DNA of 64,000 nt from Benincasa hispida (GCF_009727055.1 NC_052350.1:36261613-36325612); one strand, 5' to 3'; numbered from the stretch's first letter, positions 25,256 to 38,370 are shown. A program made the numbers and translations. The notes: generated from the letters alone by a model not told the origin.

Positions 25256-27150
25256 TGAAGGAACCTGTGAAGGCCCTGAGTGAAAACGGGGACATCGTCC
25301 CAATTTTATCTTCACATAAAGTAAGTTACAGTACAGTATTATGTAATAAAACATAAATTTACAACATGCCAAAATAAAATAGAATAGTGTTAGAAGGGAG
25401 ACTTACCCTTGAAGAACGCACAGTCTTCATGAAAATCCTCTTCTCCAAAATGGCTACGAACAAATCACGAACAATCTCCAATGGTCACCATCAATTAGAA
25501 TCTCCTGTATTCTTTTTAGGGATGAGGATCACAAGAGTGGTGGACTATGTGAATTTTGATAGAGGGAAATGATTGAGAGGAAGAGACGGAGAGAAAATAA
25601 AAACTTCTGGGAGATTTTCTTCAACCAATCACACATACACATACATTTTGTGTTGAAGAAAAAATATGTGAAAAATTGCAAGCCTACTCCCAGAGAGCAT
25701 TTGAGAGACTTGGGGGGAGTTAGTTGAGTTAGTTAAACTAACTCCCTCCATTTTAAATTTCAAATATTTAAAAATATTTATAAATAAATTAAAAACATAT
25801 TTAAATTTCTATTAATATATATATAATATATAATATATTATATATATATATATAATATATATTATATATATATATATATATAATATTATATTATTATACT
25901 ATTACTATATGTTATATCCAATATAACATATAACCTATAGTTTACATCGTATCAAATACAATATAACATATAGTTTGAATTCTCTCAACAATGCATGAAA
26001 TTTAATGTAAATCACATATATACTAAATTTAATTATATGAATCCAATTCACATAACTAATATTTGAATCATATTCAAATATTTATTTCCTCTCAAATAAA
26101 CTTTATATTATAATGAATCAAATACCTTATATTAATTATATCACATATAATTAAATTATATTAATTATATCATATATAATTAATTCCCTACATTAATTTG
26201 AACAATTCAAATTAATCCAAAGTTGATTCTCATTTAATCCCTGTTGAGCTACAGAGAGGACCTCATGAAACTGTAGCTTGAAGCTGCAATGTTACTTGAA
26301 TAATTAATTCAAACTCCTTTAATTAAATTATTAATTAAATTATTCAACATCCATTAACTGTTAGACACTCCACTAAAGACCGACAGTTGCACTCTTCGCA
26401 CTATAGATATATTTGTTTGTCCATTGGATATAGTTAATAGTGCGATGACCCTTCACAAATTGCTCGTAAGTACAACTAGGCCAAAATTACCGTTTTACCC
26501 ATGTAGTTACATCTAACTAGTACCATTGATACCATTGATCCTTCTAATGAATAATAAGTCATAGTCCAAATATGACCAAACCCCAAATATGACCAACCCT
26601 TCTCAGGTTAGGAGAGGGTGTGACGCCACATTGTTTAAGTCCCAGAATTAGCCCTTTAAGGAGCAATTCATCTACTTACCTCGATATCGGGGAAGAAGTG
26701 AATTTCGTCTTGTGTAGTTGTGTTCCTAGCTCCCCAATAGACGAATCCATAAAATGGTAGACTTATCGAGTCGGCGATCTGGCCACTCTCACCCATACAA
26801 ATCAAAGGACCGCCTTCACAGACAGGAAATCACAACTCACTCAGGATTCAGGTAATGTCATCTATGGTCATCCTGGTGAAACGTAAGTCTCAATTATGAA
26901 CGGTGTTATATAATGAGACTAGTCATTTCGTGGTCCAATCTTATACAAACTCATTTGTATAGAATACCCCGCTCACATGTCTCCACATGAATGATCAGGA
27001 TCAAATCATTTGTAGCAGTTTACAACAATTGTAACATCTACAAATCGGGTTGTATTCGTAGTGTCACCATGATAATAATGTATTTAGCCTTATCCATCTA
27101 CTACAGACCATTTAGATTATCACTTAAACATGATCCATCTGTATGATTAC
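25256..27150 (-). repeat. Copia-type LTR B inserted in the Gypsy-like 3' LTR
   Basis: It starts TGAAGGAACC, matching TGAAAGAACG at 35491. It continues with the shared blocks catcgtcccaattttatctt, acttacccttgaagaa, the AT-rich run and aacctttagattatcacttaaacatgat in family order. The 5' start of the LTR (TGTTGG on the minus strand) is missing: similarity stops near 27150. 'cttat' precedes 25256 and recurs near 27207, but the right end there is not canonical. Confidence 0.6.
25812..25900. repeat. (AT)n microsatellite
   Basis: About 90 bases of nearly pure alternating AT/TA inside LTR B. Shorter runs occur at the equivalent place in the solo LTR (36366-36382). Confidence 0.8.
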
Positions 27151-28566
27151 ACAAATTGGTACACATAACCCACTGCAACTCCCTAGATATGACATGAAGT
27201 CACACAAACTTATCAAATAGATTGGTATACGTATCCCATAGCTTGGGGTCGTGTCATGCATATTCGCATCACAGATTCATCACACAAATCATCAATGTGC
27301 ACAACACGCTTCAAACAAATATCATCCATATATCAAAATCGCAACAAATTAATCTATTGATACTAAGTTGAAATCAGTTATGAGCAATACACAACATGCC
27401 ATTCTATATTCATTGTTAAGAAATCGCTTACCTTGAATCGACGCAAAACCAACGGAGTGACCGCTTCTTTTTCTATCAAAAAACGGAGTGACCACCTCAA
27501 CCTTATACAACCCACGTCTCGATTCCTTAATCAAACATAGAGATAAAAAGATCCAAACTCACATCAAGAAACCACTTAAATTCCATCATCAAACTTTAAT
27601 TCCAACTAACATATTAACCTTAGGATGCTTAGAACAGTCATCCAAGAAATCTCTTGATTTGCACCACCAAAATTCCACCAACTATAACTTGAATCTAGGC
27701 ATGAACAAGGAATTTAAAGTTAACACAACAAAATTCCAGCAACAATAACAAGATTAATAATAAATTCAGAACCAAAACACTTACCGATTCGTCCCTCAAA
27801 CATTTTTGAACTGTTGGATAGCAATTGTAACCTTCATCAAACTTCAATCCTAACCTCAAACACCAAGAGTGATTTATTAAGCACTGACCCATACCACAAG
27901 ATCAAGTGCACACAAAAAAACACCCATAAAATGGTACCAAAATTCACTTTAATAGATGCTGGCTGGAACTTTTGGCAACCAATCGGCAGCGACGGTGCGA
28001 GCATTAGCAATTGGATGAGTATAATGAACAACAACGTGAGTGACAGGTGTTACACAAACTGTAGTGAGAGAGAGACGTTTATAAAGAGAGAAAAAACCAG
28101 AGAGAGATGGAGAGAGAATGAGAGAGAGAGACCCGACGCTTACCTACAGTGGCCACCGGCGGCGCGCGCGACGATCGACATCGAGCGATGGTCATTGAAG
28201 GGTGGTTGATGATGGCAGGTGGCGCCCTCTCTTTGGCGACTGATGTTCCAAGCCCAAAACCTCTTTTCAAGCCTAAATTTTCCTACCAAGATTTTAATCG
28301 CCTCCAATTTATCCAAATGGGACAAAACCAAAAATGGGATACACTATATACTTTGGATATTTTAATTTAACCACTCCACATCTAATTTATCAAAATTAAA
28401 TTTCAACATCCATTCAATTTAATCCAATTAAATCCAAAATTTAGTCTCCAATCAACAATCCCAACTTATTCAATTATCATTGAATTATGTAACCAAAGTA
28501 AAATTCGAAGTAATATTTCAATTTACAAAAAAAAATTAATTGGACCGAAAAATCTGGGATATTACA

Positions 28567-31122
28567 ATCTTTTTACCTTAAGAACTTTTGTTCTCGAAAG
28601 TTACATTTATAAAACAACTCTTGATGTTTAGTTCTATCCTTGTGTTCCTTCTACTAAAGTTGTTTTTTTCAATCCTCTTATTGCACTCTTACTCAATTAT
28701 TTAATCCAACCTTTAATACCTTGGATTTTAAGCCAACACACCCAAGTCTCCTTTCCCCACTACCTATTCTGATTAAATACACGAGCAAGGTCAATGACAA
28801 CTTTTCCTAACAATGACACACAAAACATGTCATGACCTGTAGGCCAAAATCAAGTATTACTCAAAGAAAAATCTTAACTCAATTTTCTTGAACTCAGGTT
28901 CTCACTTGAGTGCACTTTGTCAAAATCGAACCCCTTAGAGAACTCTGCTAGCATCTCCTAAGCACGAAGATATGGAACCCTCTATGACTGCAAAAAGAGA
29001 CAGTGACAAAGCTAACGAATAAGCCGTCGAGGTAATCTGCTCCACAACCTCAATAGGCCAAACGGATTGCAACTTAGCCCACTCTTCTCTTGGAAGCCAG
29101 AATGCGCTTATAAGCATCACTCTCAAGATTCTTCAATCATCTGTATCTAAGACTATTTTCATTATAATTTAACCATTAAAAGATTAAATAAGTGTCAACT
29201 AACAAGCTTCCCTTACATGTATGAACATTGGAAAAACAAAGTAGAACACACATCTACTCCATACACTCACATGTGTGCACCAGTAAAAAAAAAAAAGAAA
29301 AAATTGACCTCGCACCCATCAATTTCAGTCATGATACATATGTGAAGAGAGCAAACTGGTAAACACACATGAACACAAAACAAGTAAAACTGCATGTATA
29401 CACTAGTACGATATGCCATCGCACCGCATTGATTTCAAGCATAGTACATGTGTGAACAAAGCAAAAATAGTAGGACACATATGTATTCAAAATATAATCA
29501 CATGTGTGCATCAATAAAGAATTTGCTATCACACCACATGAATTTCAAAATAACACATGTAGGAGCAAAGCATAAAATGAAACATACATGCTGATCAATA
29601 TATCACACTGTCACATAGTCAGTGTTCAATAAATAATCAAACAAAACCACTAGGTCCTATAGTCGTTACCGTAAGAGTCACTTACCTCAAAATAGACTCC
29701 AATAACTAGCCAAAATTATATACACATGAAACCTTGTTTCGCACACACGACCAATGCCCACCTGGCCAACCATCTATTTTGAAGCCAATTGAAACCACTA
29801 CAAATTAGTTTAAAACTACAAATAGTAAACTTCCACATGCTAAAAACTAATCTACATACCTTACTCAAGTCTGAAATGGTTCAAGACATGCTAAAACCGA
29901 TAGAACCTTAATCAACTACTTCAAAATTGTCCACAAATAACGTCAAAGGCTAACCAAGGTTTCAAAACAACACTCAAACACTTAAATTCAATCAAAAAAA
30001 GGAAATAAAAGCAACAATGGGTCCTTATTGAATCTTACCAAAGAAGCTCTAACTTTGCTAGTTGGTGTTCGAAAGCATTGAAACTTGCAAGCCTAAGCCT
30101 TCGGCATAATGGACAATCCAATCTGTGGCCAAACTCTATTATTAAAGGCTGGTTCAAGGAGGATTAATCCACATAAAGGGAAAAGATGATCCCTTACCAA
30201 ACTTTAAGAAAACACCAAGGCACAAGAACCCATCATATGAGTTTTTTTTATACAATATAAATACTTCATGCTAAGGCTAAAATTTCAAACCATTAACTCA
30301 AGTGATGCCTTTTAACCATCACATACTAGAGTCCAAAGTTTTTGAATAGTAATGAGAGTTCCTACACCACAATTCAACGACTTGTAAACCCAAAATTCAC
30401 TTATTACAAAACCAAACCATACTTGTAAACTTGAAGTCTTGACATAATAATCTTATCTTGCCCTCATTACAACAACGACATAGGAAGAATTCACATAATT
30501 TGAGGTATCTTGAAGGATAAATTTTTGCTCCAACCCTTACATTTTTTAAAAAATATGGTCCTCATTTCAATTATTTAGCTTTCTACTCCCATCACATCAA
30601 CTAAGCTAGATATTATAAGAAGAGTTCTCCAACCATCTTAATCTCATACTTAAGTACCTACTTTGTTGTGATAGAATTCTTTTTTTTTTAGCACCACAAA
30701 TTTCATGATCCAAAGCAAAATATCACATCAACTCTAGCATGATCTCATATGACCAACTTAACTATCAAACCTTAAATGTGTACACAACATACCATCTCAT
30801 TGTTGTAACACTAAGTGGTTTTATCAAAACCTAAAGTACTAACACCTAAATATCTTTTTTTTTTCTAGCCAAACTGAACAATTAGCACACCGCTTAGCTA
30901 AGTCGCACATGCCATAAGCAATAATAAAAAGTATTAGTCACCTCTAATCATTAACAACTCTTTTTTTCTTCTCAGAATTTAATAAAAAAATAGTAAAATA
31001 AAGAGTTTGTAACATTTGGCGTACCTGGCGGTGAAGAGGCTCGCTGTAAGCCATGGGAACAAACTTTAGCTTATGATGTAAGCAAGTCTACAGAACCCCT
31101 AAACTTGGACTTTGACACCAAC
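28567..31122. other. Interior of the Gypsy-like element, non-coding
   Basis: No reading frame with recognisable gag, protease, reverse transcriptase or integrase motifs on either strand. It holds a three-unit imperfect tandem repeat (29273-29590) and several A/T-rich tracts. The frame at 28935-29126 on the minus strand is short and unidentifiable. Confidence 0.55.
29273..29590. repeat. Three imperfect tandem units of about 105-115 bp
   Basis: Each unit has the order catgtgtgca(c/t)ca, cgcac(c)-catcaattt or its variants (caccgcattgatttca, caccacatgaatttca), a(c)acatgtg(t)gaacaaagca, then an acacacatg-type end. Units begin near 29273, 29392 and 29500. Confidence 0.55.
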
Positions 31123-32164
31123 TATAATGACCCGACTTGTTTTTAGAAAACAAACCTGGGTTGTTACTATGCATTTATGGGTTAGAAAACATGCAAAAAG
31201 TTGACTAAATTTGAAGTTAAAAACAATAAGGAACACATTCTTGTTATTAAAAAAAGTAAAAATAACATTTTAGTCACTTGAGAACCCTTAAAATTTTAAA
31301 TTTAAAATAGAATAAAAATTCCAAAACACAACATTTGACTAGACAATGATCATAATGCGGAAGCTTGACTCAATTAGTTCCCAACTTATATAGCAGCATC
31401 CTTTCTACTGCCTTGCACATCCTTGCTTTACCTGGAAAAAAAAAAATGAAAAGGGTGAATGTTATAACAATATTCAGTAAGAGACACTATACACAAATGC
31501 ATCACACAACCAAACAGATGTGTATGGTCTACCATATACAAATGCGTCACATAGTCAAAAAGATGTATATGGTGCTCACAGAAGAAACAAAGTACAAACT
31601 TAAGTTTTGAGACATTTGCATCACATAGACTCGTTACATAGACCACCAATGTGCACAACACGCTTCAAATAAATATTACACAGATATCAAAATCGCAATA
31701 AATCAATCTATCAACACTAAGCAAAATCAATTATGAGCAATACACAATGTGCCATTTTACATTCATTGTTAAGAAACCCGCTACCTCGAATCGAAACAAA
31801 ACCAACAGAGTGACCACCTTAACCTTATACAATGCTAACCTTAGTTTAAATGTTTACCCTAAATAAAGTCCAAAAGCTCTTTTCAAGCCCAAATTCTCCT
31901 ACCAAGATTTAAATCACCTCAAATTTATCTAAATGGGACAAAACAAAAAATGGGAGTCACTATATACCCTGAATATTTTAATTTAACCACTTCATATCTA
32001 TTTTATCAAAATTCGATTTCAACATCCGTTCAATTTAATCCAACTAAATCCAAAATTTAGTCTCCAATCAACAATCCCAACTTATCGAATTATTATCTGA
32101 ATTATGTAACCAGATTTCAATTTGCAAAAAAAATTAACTCAACTAAAAAATCTAAGGTGTTACA

Positions 32165-32191
32165 TGACAAATCTGGCCACTCTCACCCATA
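32165..32191 (-). repeat. Copia-type LTR fragment A, middle piece
   Basis: Holds tctggccactctcaccca, identical in the family copies near 26780 and 37045. It is bounded on the left by the Gypsy-like LTR end (32164) and on the right by the hAT element. Its last eight bases, 32184-32191, are one copy of the hAT target duplication. Confidence 0.65.
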
Positions 32192-32289
32192 AAGAGTTGG
32201 TGATGGGGCCGGGGCGGGGCAAAACAGGGGGAGGGGGTCCTCATCCTCGACCCCGTGGGGGGGGGGAATTCATTAATGGCGGGGATTCC

Positions 32290-32445
32290 CCATCGGGGAA
32301 ATGGGGTCCTCGCGGGAGCCCATTCCCGCATTTCCCCTATTAATCCCCGCGTGGATTTCCTTGTTAATTTCCCGTAGGGATTTCCCTATTCATTCCTCAA
32401 GGAGATTCCTTTATCAATTCCCTGCGGGGATTCTCCTATTAACAT
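32290..32445. repeat. hAT subterminal GC-rich repeats
   Basis: Repeated blocks of about 30 bases of the form 'ccctattaatccccgcgtgga', with variants at 32335, 32365, 32395 and 32425. Such subterminal repeats are typical transposase-binding regions in hAT elements; that role is inferred here. Confidence 0.5.
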
Positions 32446-32859
32446 TTTTTTTAATTCGAGTCACTTCGTTTAAAATTGCACTAGTCCACACAAAATAAAC
32501 AAAATTTAATAGACTTATCCATAAAATAAACACAATTTAAAAGCTCACAAATCCATTTAATAAGTTTACAACTTATATTAAATAAAGTTTGAATAAAAGT
32601 TGGAACTAAAATAAAGTCAAATGTCTTATACAATTACAAATACAACAACCACAATCATAATTTGCTCGTCTTTCTCTCTTCACCGATGATTTTACATTCA
32701 AAATATTCTCCTTTCTCGACATCATCCCATCCTTAGTTGTAAGTATTATTTATATATTTAAAATATAATTAACAAATAATGTCACAAAAAATAAGTAGAC
32801 AACAAGCTTTAAAAAGTGTCATAAAAAAAATAATGTTAATCCTTGAGCATACCTGAGTC

Positions 32860-33991
32860 ATCACTCCATCTTCATCTTCTAAAACAGTTACTAAATGTTT
32901 AACCAAAATTTTCCCATGCTAGTACCTTATGTTGTTACATATTTATAATAAAAAAAATATATTTATTAATATACTAAGTGTTAAAGATAGGTAAAATAAC
33001 ATAAACAAACTAACATACCTGTCAAGACTCCAGTTACAATCCAATTTTGAGTGCACATCAAAACCTCTATTGTCCTCGAATGAAGTTTGTTACGATGTGG
33101 GCTTACAATTCTACCACATGTACTAAAAGCAAACTTTGATGACTTTGATGCAACACTAGATAACAGGATAGCTAATATGTCTCTAGCAATTTCTTGTAAA
33201 ATGGGATACTTGACCCATTCCATTTCCACCAACTTAGCATGTCAAAATCAGATGATCAGGGTAAGATAGGTTCATCTAAATATGCATCAAACTATTGCTT
33301 CTGATTCATCTTATTGAAATTCGATACAAACAAGTCATAATCATTAAAATCTTCAAATTCTATAATCTTTGATGTTCCATCTAAATTTTTAGAGCGAGAA
33401 TCATCACATTCACTTTCATGCTTCGACTGATATTCTTTTTCCAAATCTGAAGAAAATATTTTAGTCCTTTCCACCTCAAGAAAAAAAAAGTATCTCCATA
33501 AATTCTAGGGAAGTAAGACTCAATCAACTTCAATTTGTAACATGGATCTAAAACTGCAGCTATGACCATTACCCCATGAATTTTCTTCCCATACTTATCA
33601 AACTTTGAAATCATATTTGAAGCCATGTGTCTTATCTCTTGAAAACTAGAATTCGTCAACTCAGAAATAGCCAATTTTAGTTTACAAACTTTTGGGAAAA
33701 AAAGATTAGCAGTAGGATATTTAGATCCAGAAAATATTTTAGTCATGAAATATTTTCAGTTTCTCACATATCTCTTTTGCCAATACCCAATCTTAATCCA
33801 AAGGCAAACACTTGTACTTTGGTTCTTGTTGTTTTAATTGATAAAAACTAACTTTGTACTTTAATGCAGTGGCTATCATAAAATAACTAGAATTCCACCT
33901 AGTACAAAAATCAAGACTCAACATCCTACCATCATAAACATTTAATTGATGAACAGTTTCTTCAAATTTCTCTCTTTCTCTCTCTCTCTCT

Positions 33992-34023
<32 letters not shown>

Positions 34024-35053
34024 ATGCACCCAAAAACCCACACTACTACGAGCTCTTTCATCCTATTTCCTGCCAATCCGTCTTTCACAATTAAATTCAG
34101 AATGTGAACACAATACCGCATATGAAATAAACCCCATCCAAGATTAAGGTTCCAGACAGATTATCGACAAACATATTAATCATGGAGTCATTTGTACTAC
34201 AATTATTTACAGTTATAGATGAAAATTTTCAATCAATGTTCCAATCTAACAGACATTCCATTATTTCTTCATGAAGCATCTTAGAAGTGTGTGAAGAAGG
34301 GACTTATATAAACCTGATTACTTTGTTTTGCAAAACCCAACTATCATCAACAAAATGTGCAGTGACAGTCATATAACCCTTTGTTTGGTGGTTGGAAGTC
34401 TACATGTCCCTTGTAAGGACAATTTTTCCATTGATCTCATTCAACAATGTCATAGTTTTCAATTTCTCAATCTCCTAAATTTTCAAGATCTCCTTATTTA
34501 TTGTGTTTCTTGACACCATCTTAAATAACGGTTGGACGACATTACAAAATTCCCTAAAACCTTCATGCTCAACTATTGAGAGAGGATATTCATGTTTGAT
34601 TATCATCCTAGCTAATTTTTTTTTTTTTTTTTTTTTTGCAGCTTTTTGATTGAAGTTATATAAACCCAATGTATTGTTCTTCTCTCTATTAGGATTCAAT
34701 AGGGATTGTCGTATATCCCTTTGTCCTTTATAGAGACATATCTTGATATGGCCATGCAAATGTTTGGTTCCATTTTTACTTTCACTCCCTAATTTTCGTT
34801 TGCAATAATTACAAATTGCTTATTCCATTTATTTTTTGCTTTTGAAAATGGTTTCAAACAAACAATGTCAATCTCCTCTTTAAATATCCCTTCTCAGTGT
34901 CCTCACTAAGAATAACACAATCATGAACATTCAAATTATCGTCTTTGAGGAGCATGGAGTTAATTTTGGTGTTGAATTTGGGCTTGGGCTTGGAATTGGA
35001 CTTGAAATAAAACTTGGAGAATCTTTATTCGTAGAAGGTGATGAAGACATTGT
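32860..35053 (-). pseudogene. hAT transposase (RICESLEEPER-like) relic
   Basis: On the minus strand: a start with MSSSPSTNKDSPS near 35051; a BED-finger remnant near 34800; ARMIIKHEYPLSIVEHEGF and FCNVVQPLFKMVSRNTI (34660-34500); LDFCTRWNSSYFMIATALK (about 33900); YPTANLFFPKVCKLKLA and GVMVIAAVLDPCYKLKLIE (33720-33530); and the C-terminal dimerisation block VKYPILQEIARDILA with RIVSPHRNKLHSRTIEVLMC (33220-33060). A last short exon (about 32910-32865) reads an acidic LEDEDG. Order and content match plant Ac-like BED-type hAT transposases, full length about 650-700 residues. At least four frame breaks, long T tracts at 33991-34013 and 34618-34638, and stops make it inactive. Confidence 0.85.
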
Positions 35054-35089
35054 GTTTTCGAACCTAACAAGTTATACAAAATAAAGCAA

Positions 35090-35335
35090 AGATAAGCTTG
35101 TGCATAATACCTAATTTTAGTATTGTTTTCTCGGACCTAATTTTAAAGTCTATCTATATTCGGACCTAATTTTAAAGTCTATCTATATTTGAAGATATAA
35201 TTCTAGTTTTTTAAAATATAAGCTTGTGAATAATACCTAATTTTAGTATTATTCTTTTGGACTTAATTTTTAAAATCTATCTATATTCGAACCTAATTTT
35301 AAAGTCTATCTATATTCACCAAAAACTCTTAAATT
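35090..35335. repeat. Short tandem repeats upstream of the hAT transposase
   Basis: The unit 'cctaattttaaagtctatct' plus 'atattcgga' occurs about four times (35140, 35163, 35263, 35292). A larger block starting 'aagcttgtg(c/a)ataataccta' is duplicated (35095 and 35221). It lies directly 5' of the transposase start, where subterminal or promoter repeats are expected. Confidence 0.6.
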
Positions 35336-35490
35336 TTTAGATTTTTTTTTTGGTTTTAGTATTCAATTTTATAGAATTAACAAACTTACATTGGTTTAAT
35401 TCTTAACAACCACCACCAATGTAACAAACTTAAAAATACAGTAAAGCACAATAATAATTTCAAATTTTAAATAAATTCCAAATTATTAAC

Positions 35491-37577
35491 TGAAAGAACG
35501 GTGGAGTTCCATTGTGGAAGCAAGGATCGTCCAATTTTCATTTTTTCACATAATGAAGAATTTTAAAGAATCAAAATATAATTATGCATTAAGACAAATT
35601 AATTTTATAGTATGTTTGAGAAGGGAAAAAGTAGAATCAGGGTTAGAGAAGACTTACCCTTGAAGAAACCAATTTCTTCATGATATCCCCTCTCCAAAAA
35701 CGATCAATCATGAATGATAATCCAAGAAGGGCACCACCACAAGTAAGACCTCCGTATTCTCTGTAGGGGCTGAGAATCATAGGGGGTGTGGACTCTGTGA
35801 TTTTGGAAGATGAAGAGAGATTGAAAGGAGAAGAGAAGACTTTGGGAAATTAACGAGAGATCGTAGAAAAACACAGAATGTTAGTATTGATGATTCTTTG
35901 ACTTAAAGAATCATCCCATCTCAATTGAAAACGAAAATATCTTTTTAGGACGAAATCAAGCTCCGCTTCCGTGTTTTTGTTGTATTCCTTTTTATTTATA
36001 CGTTTTTTCACATCTGCTCCCGCAGAATCGTCTTGAAGATATTTTTTGTGGTTTGAGAGAAGTCAAGATCCTCTTCGGCCACAAATTCCTTTTCTCCGTT
36101 ATTTCCATTTTCGAATTCAAGAGTTTTTTCCTTCGCTGATATAAAAAGAGATCATTTTTTTCTTTCCAATGAGTTTTTTATTTTGACTAAAAATTTCTCT
36201 CTCACAATTCATAGTTTTAGAAAAAAAAAACAAAAAAAAAAAAAAAAAAAAGCTTCCCCACTCTCCCGATCAACCAATAGAGAATTAAGGAGAAAGAAAT
36301 TATTTTCCTCCCTTAAAATTTAAAATTAAAATTAAAATAAATCAATTTTAATTTAAATGAATAATATATATATATATATATAAATCCAATTCATATAATT
36401 AATATTTGAATCATATTCAAATATTTATTTCCTCTCAAATAAACTTTATATTATGTATCAAATACATTATATTAATTATATAATATATAATTAATTTAAA
36501 TTAATTATGTCACATATAATTAATTCCCTTATTTAATTTGAAAAATTCAAATTAAACCAAAATTGATTTTCATAAATACCTGTTGCAGAGGGGACCTTAT
36601 GAACCTGTAGATTGAAACTCCAAAGGTACTTGAATAATTAATTAAATTCCTATAATTAAATTATTCAACATCTATTAACTGGCAGTCACTCCACTAAAGA
36701 CCGATAACTGCACTCTTCGTATTACAAATATATTTCTGTGTCCATTGGATATACCTAGTCAACAATGCAATGACCCTTCACAAATTGCTCGTAAGTACAA
36801 CTTGACCAAAATTACCATTTTTCCTCTGTAGTTACATCTAACTTCTTAATTACTACTGATCTCTCTAATGAACAATAAGTCATAGTTCAACTATGACCAA
36901 ACCTCTTTTGAGCCAAGAGACGGTATGGCCACATTGTTCAAGCCCTGGAATCAGCCCTTAAGGGAGCAATCCGTCTTATGTAGTTGTGTTCCCAAATCCC
37001 AGAAGAATCCCCAAAATGGTAGGCTTATTGAGTCAGCGGTTTGGCCACTCTCATCCATACAAATCAAAAGACTGCCTTCATAGATAGAAGTTCACAACCC
37101 ACTCAGGATTCAAGTCATATCACCTATGGTCATCCTGGTGAAATGTAAGGCTCTGTTATTAACGATGTTATATAATAAGATTAGTCATTTCATGGTCTAT
37201 TCTTATACAAACTCCTTTGTATAGAATACCTCTACTCACATGTCTCCGCATGAACGATCAGGATCAGATCATTTGTAGCACTGTACAACAATTGTAACAT
37301 CTACAAAGCGAGTCGTATTCATAGTGTCACCAGGATAAGGTATCCAACCTTATCCATCTACCACAGACCATTTAGGTTATCACTTAAACATGATCCACCC
37401 GTATGTCTCTACATACATGTTTAAGCTAAGGATGATAACCTTGGATGTTAGTTTATTGTTTTGTGGGTTAATGCTACTAAATGTCGAATAAAACATCTCA
37501 TATTTTATTAAATAATTATTTGTACATTATGATTACAAACTACATGACCCACGAGATTTAAGGTATCAACCCCAACA
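35491..37577 (-). mobile_element. Solo LTR C, Copia type, 5-bp target duplication
   Basis: A 2087-bp LTR with minus-strand ends TGTTGGGG and TTCTTTCA. It is flanked on both sides by ttaac (35486-35490 and 37578-37582). No primer-binding site or polypurine tract adjoins it, so it is a solo LTR left by recombination. It lies within the hAT element. It is the most complete member of a family seen again at 25256-27150, in fragment A and at 52004-53800. Confidence 0.85.
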
Positions 37578-37582
37578 TTAAC

Positions 37583-38362
37583 AACAAATAATTTTAACAT
37601 TTAACAAACAAGACTTGAGTTTAACAAAAAATTTAACAAACATTAATTTCAACATGTTAACAAAAAAAAATCTATTAAAAAGAACAGAGTTTGTAACTTA
37701 TAGTGATAGAAACTTTAATTACAGCTTGTTCTAGTCTTGAACGGCAAACGTGAAGAAGCGACGACAGCTTGAACAACAAATGGACAGACTCTAAACGGTA
37801 GCTTGAATGGCAGAGTGAAGAAGTGACTGAAGGAGACAGAAACTTGTCTCTGAACATCGAATGAGAAGACATACAGACTTTGTTTGACATGAACGGCTCA
37901 GAACCGGCGCTCACTAATAATTGAAGAATGGAAAGAATGGGCTGCTCGACAGTCAGTGGATGACGCTTGCTGATTGCTGAAGAAGACGAACAGATCTGAG
38001 AAGTGAAAGGAGGCTGCCAACTGCCAAATAACAATAAAAAATGAAAAGTGTTAGTTTAGGGTTTTTAGGTTTGGGCTTGGGAGTAGGGCTTGGACTTTGG
38101 GCTTTTGGGTATAAGTATTATTTGGGAGTTGGACTGCCATACCTATATTATATTATATATTATATGTATCTAAATATATATTTAAAAAAAAATAAAAATA
38201 TTTAATCAAGGTCGGGATCAAGGCGGGGATACCATCCCCTTCCCTGCCTTGTCCTCGGATGGGGACTCAAATAAATTTTCTAATTTAACCCCATCCCCCG
38301 ATCAAACCGAGGATTCTCTGACCTAACGAGAACCTGACCTGCAGATTTTTTTGCCAACCTTA
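37583..38362. other. Right arm of the hAT element
   Basis: Non-coding subterminal region of the hAT element ending in ttgccaacctta. A minus-strand frame at 37675-38034 has no recognisable motif. GC-rich repeats (for example gcggggatacc, tcctcggatgggg) at 38210-38330 mirror those of the left arm. Confidence 0.55.
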
Positions 38363-38370
38363 CACCCATA

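Larger units (their letters stand above)
25018..32164 (-). mobile_element. Non-autonomous Gypsy-like LTR element (LARD-type)
   Basis: Two related LTR regions flank about 2.6 kb of interior. The right-hand 5' LTR (about 31125-32164) starts, on the minus strand, TGTAACACC. It is followed below 31123 by TTGGTGTCAAAGTCC, a degraded primer-binding site of the initiator-methionine type (TGGTATCAGAGC). The left-hand 3' LTR ends at 28566 (TGTAATATCCC on the minus strand) and is preceded by a purine-rich tract, AAGGTAAAAAGAT. Three matching blocks link the LTRs: 25018-25235 with 31316-31530, 27250-27480 with 31610-31800, and 28250-28520 with 31870-32110. No gag or pol domain can be read in the interior, so it was mobilised in trans, if at all. 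Confidence 0.65.
32192..38362 (-). mobile_element. hAT transposon with 8-bp target duplication
   Basis: The same eight bases, cacccata, flank the element at 32184-32191 and 38363-38370, the size expected for hAT insertions. They sit in the middle of LTR sequence that continues on either side. The termini are related inverted repeats: the left starts aagagttggtgatgggg, the right ends ttgccaacctta. GC-rich subterminal sequence follows at both ends, rich in cgggga/tccccg motifs. The transposase relic inside reads on the minus strand. A solo LTR (35491-37577) interrupts the region between the transposase start and the right end. Confidence 0.85.

Noticed and set aside
27814..28370. Overlapping frames (131, 73 and 63 residues) on both strands
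   Set aside because: Short, low-complexity (GA tract) frames inside an LTR; no family resemblance.
28935..29126. 63-residue minus-strand frame considered as a gag remnant
   Set aside because: No capsid or zinc-knuckle motif and too short to support the call.
37675..38034. 119-residue minus-strand frame
   Set aside because: Lies in the hAT right arm, has no recognisable motif and looks like a chance frame.
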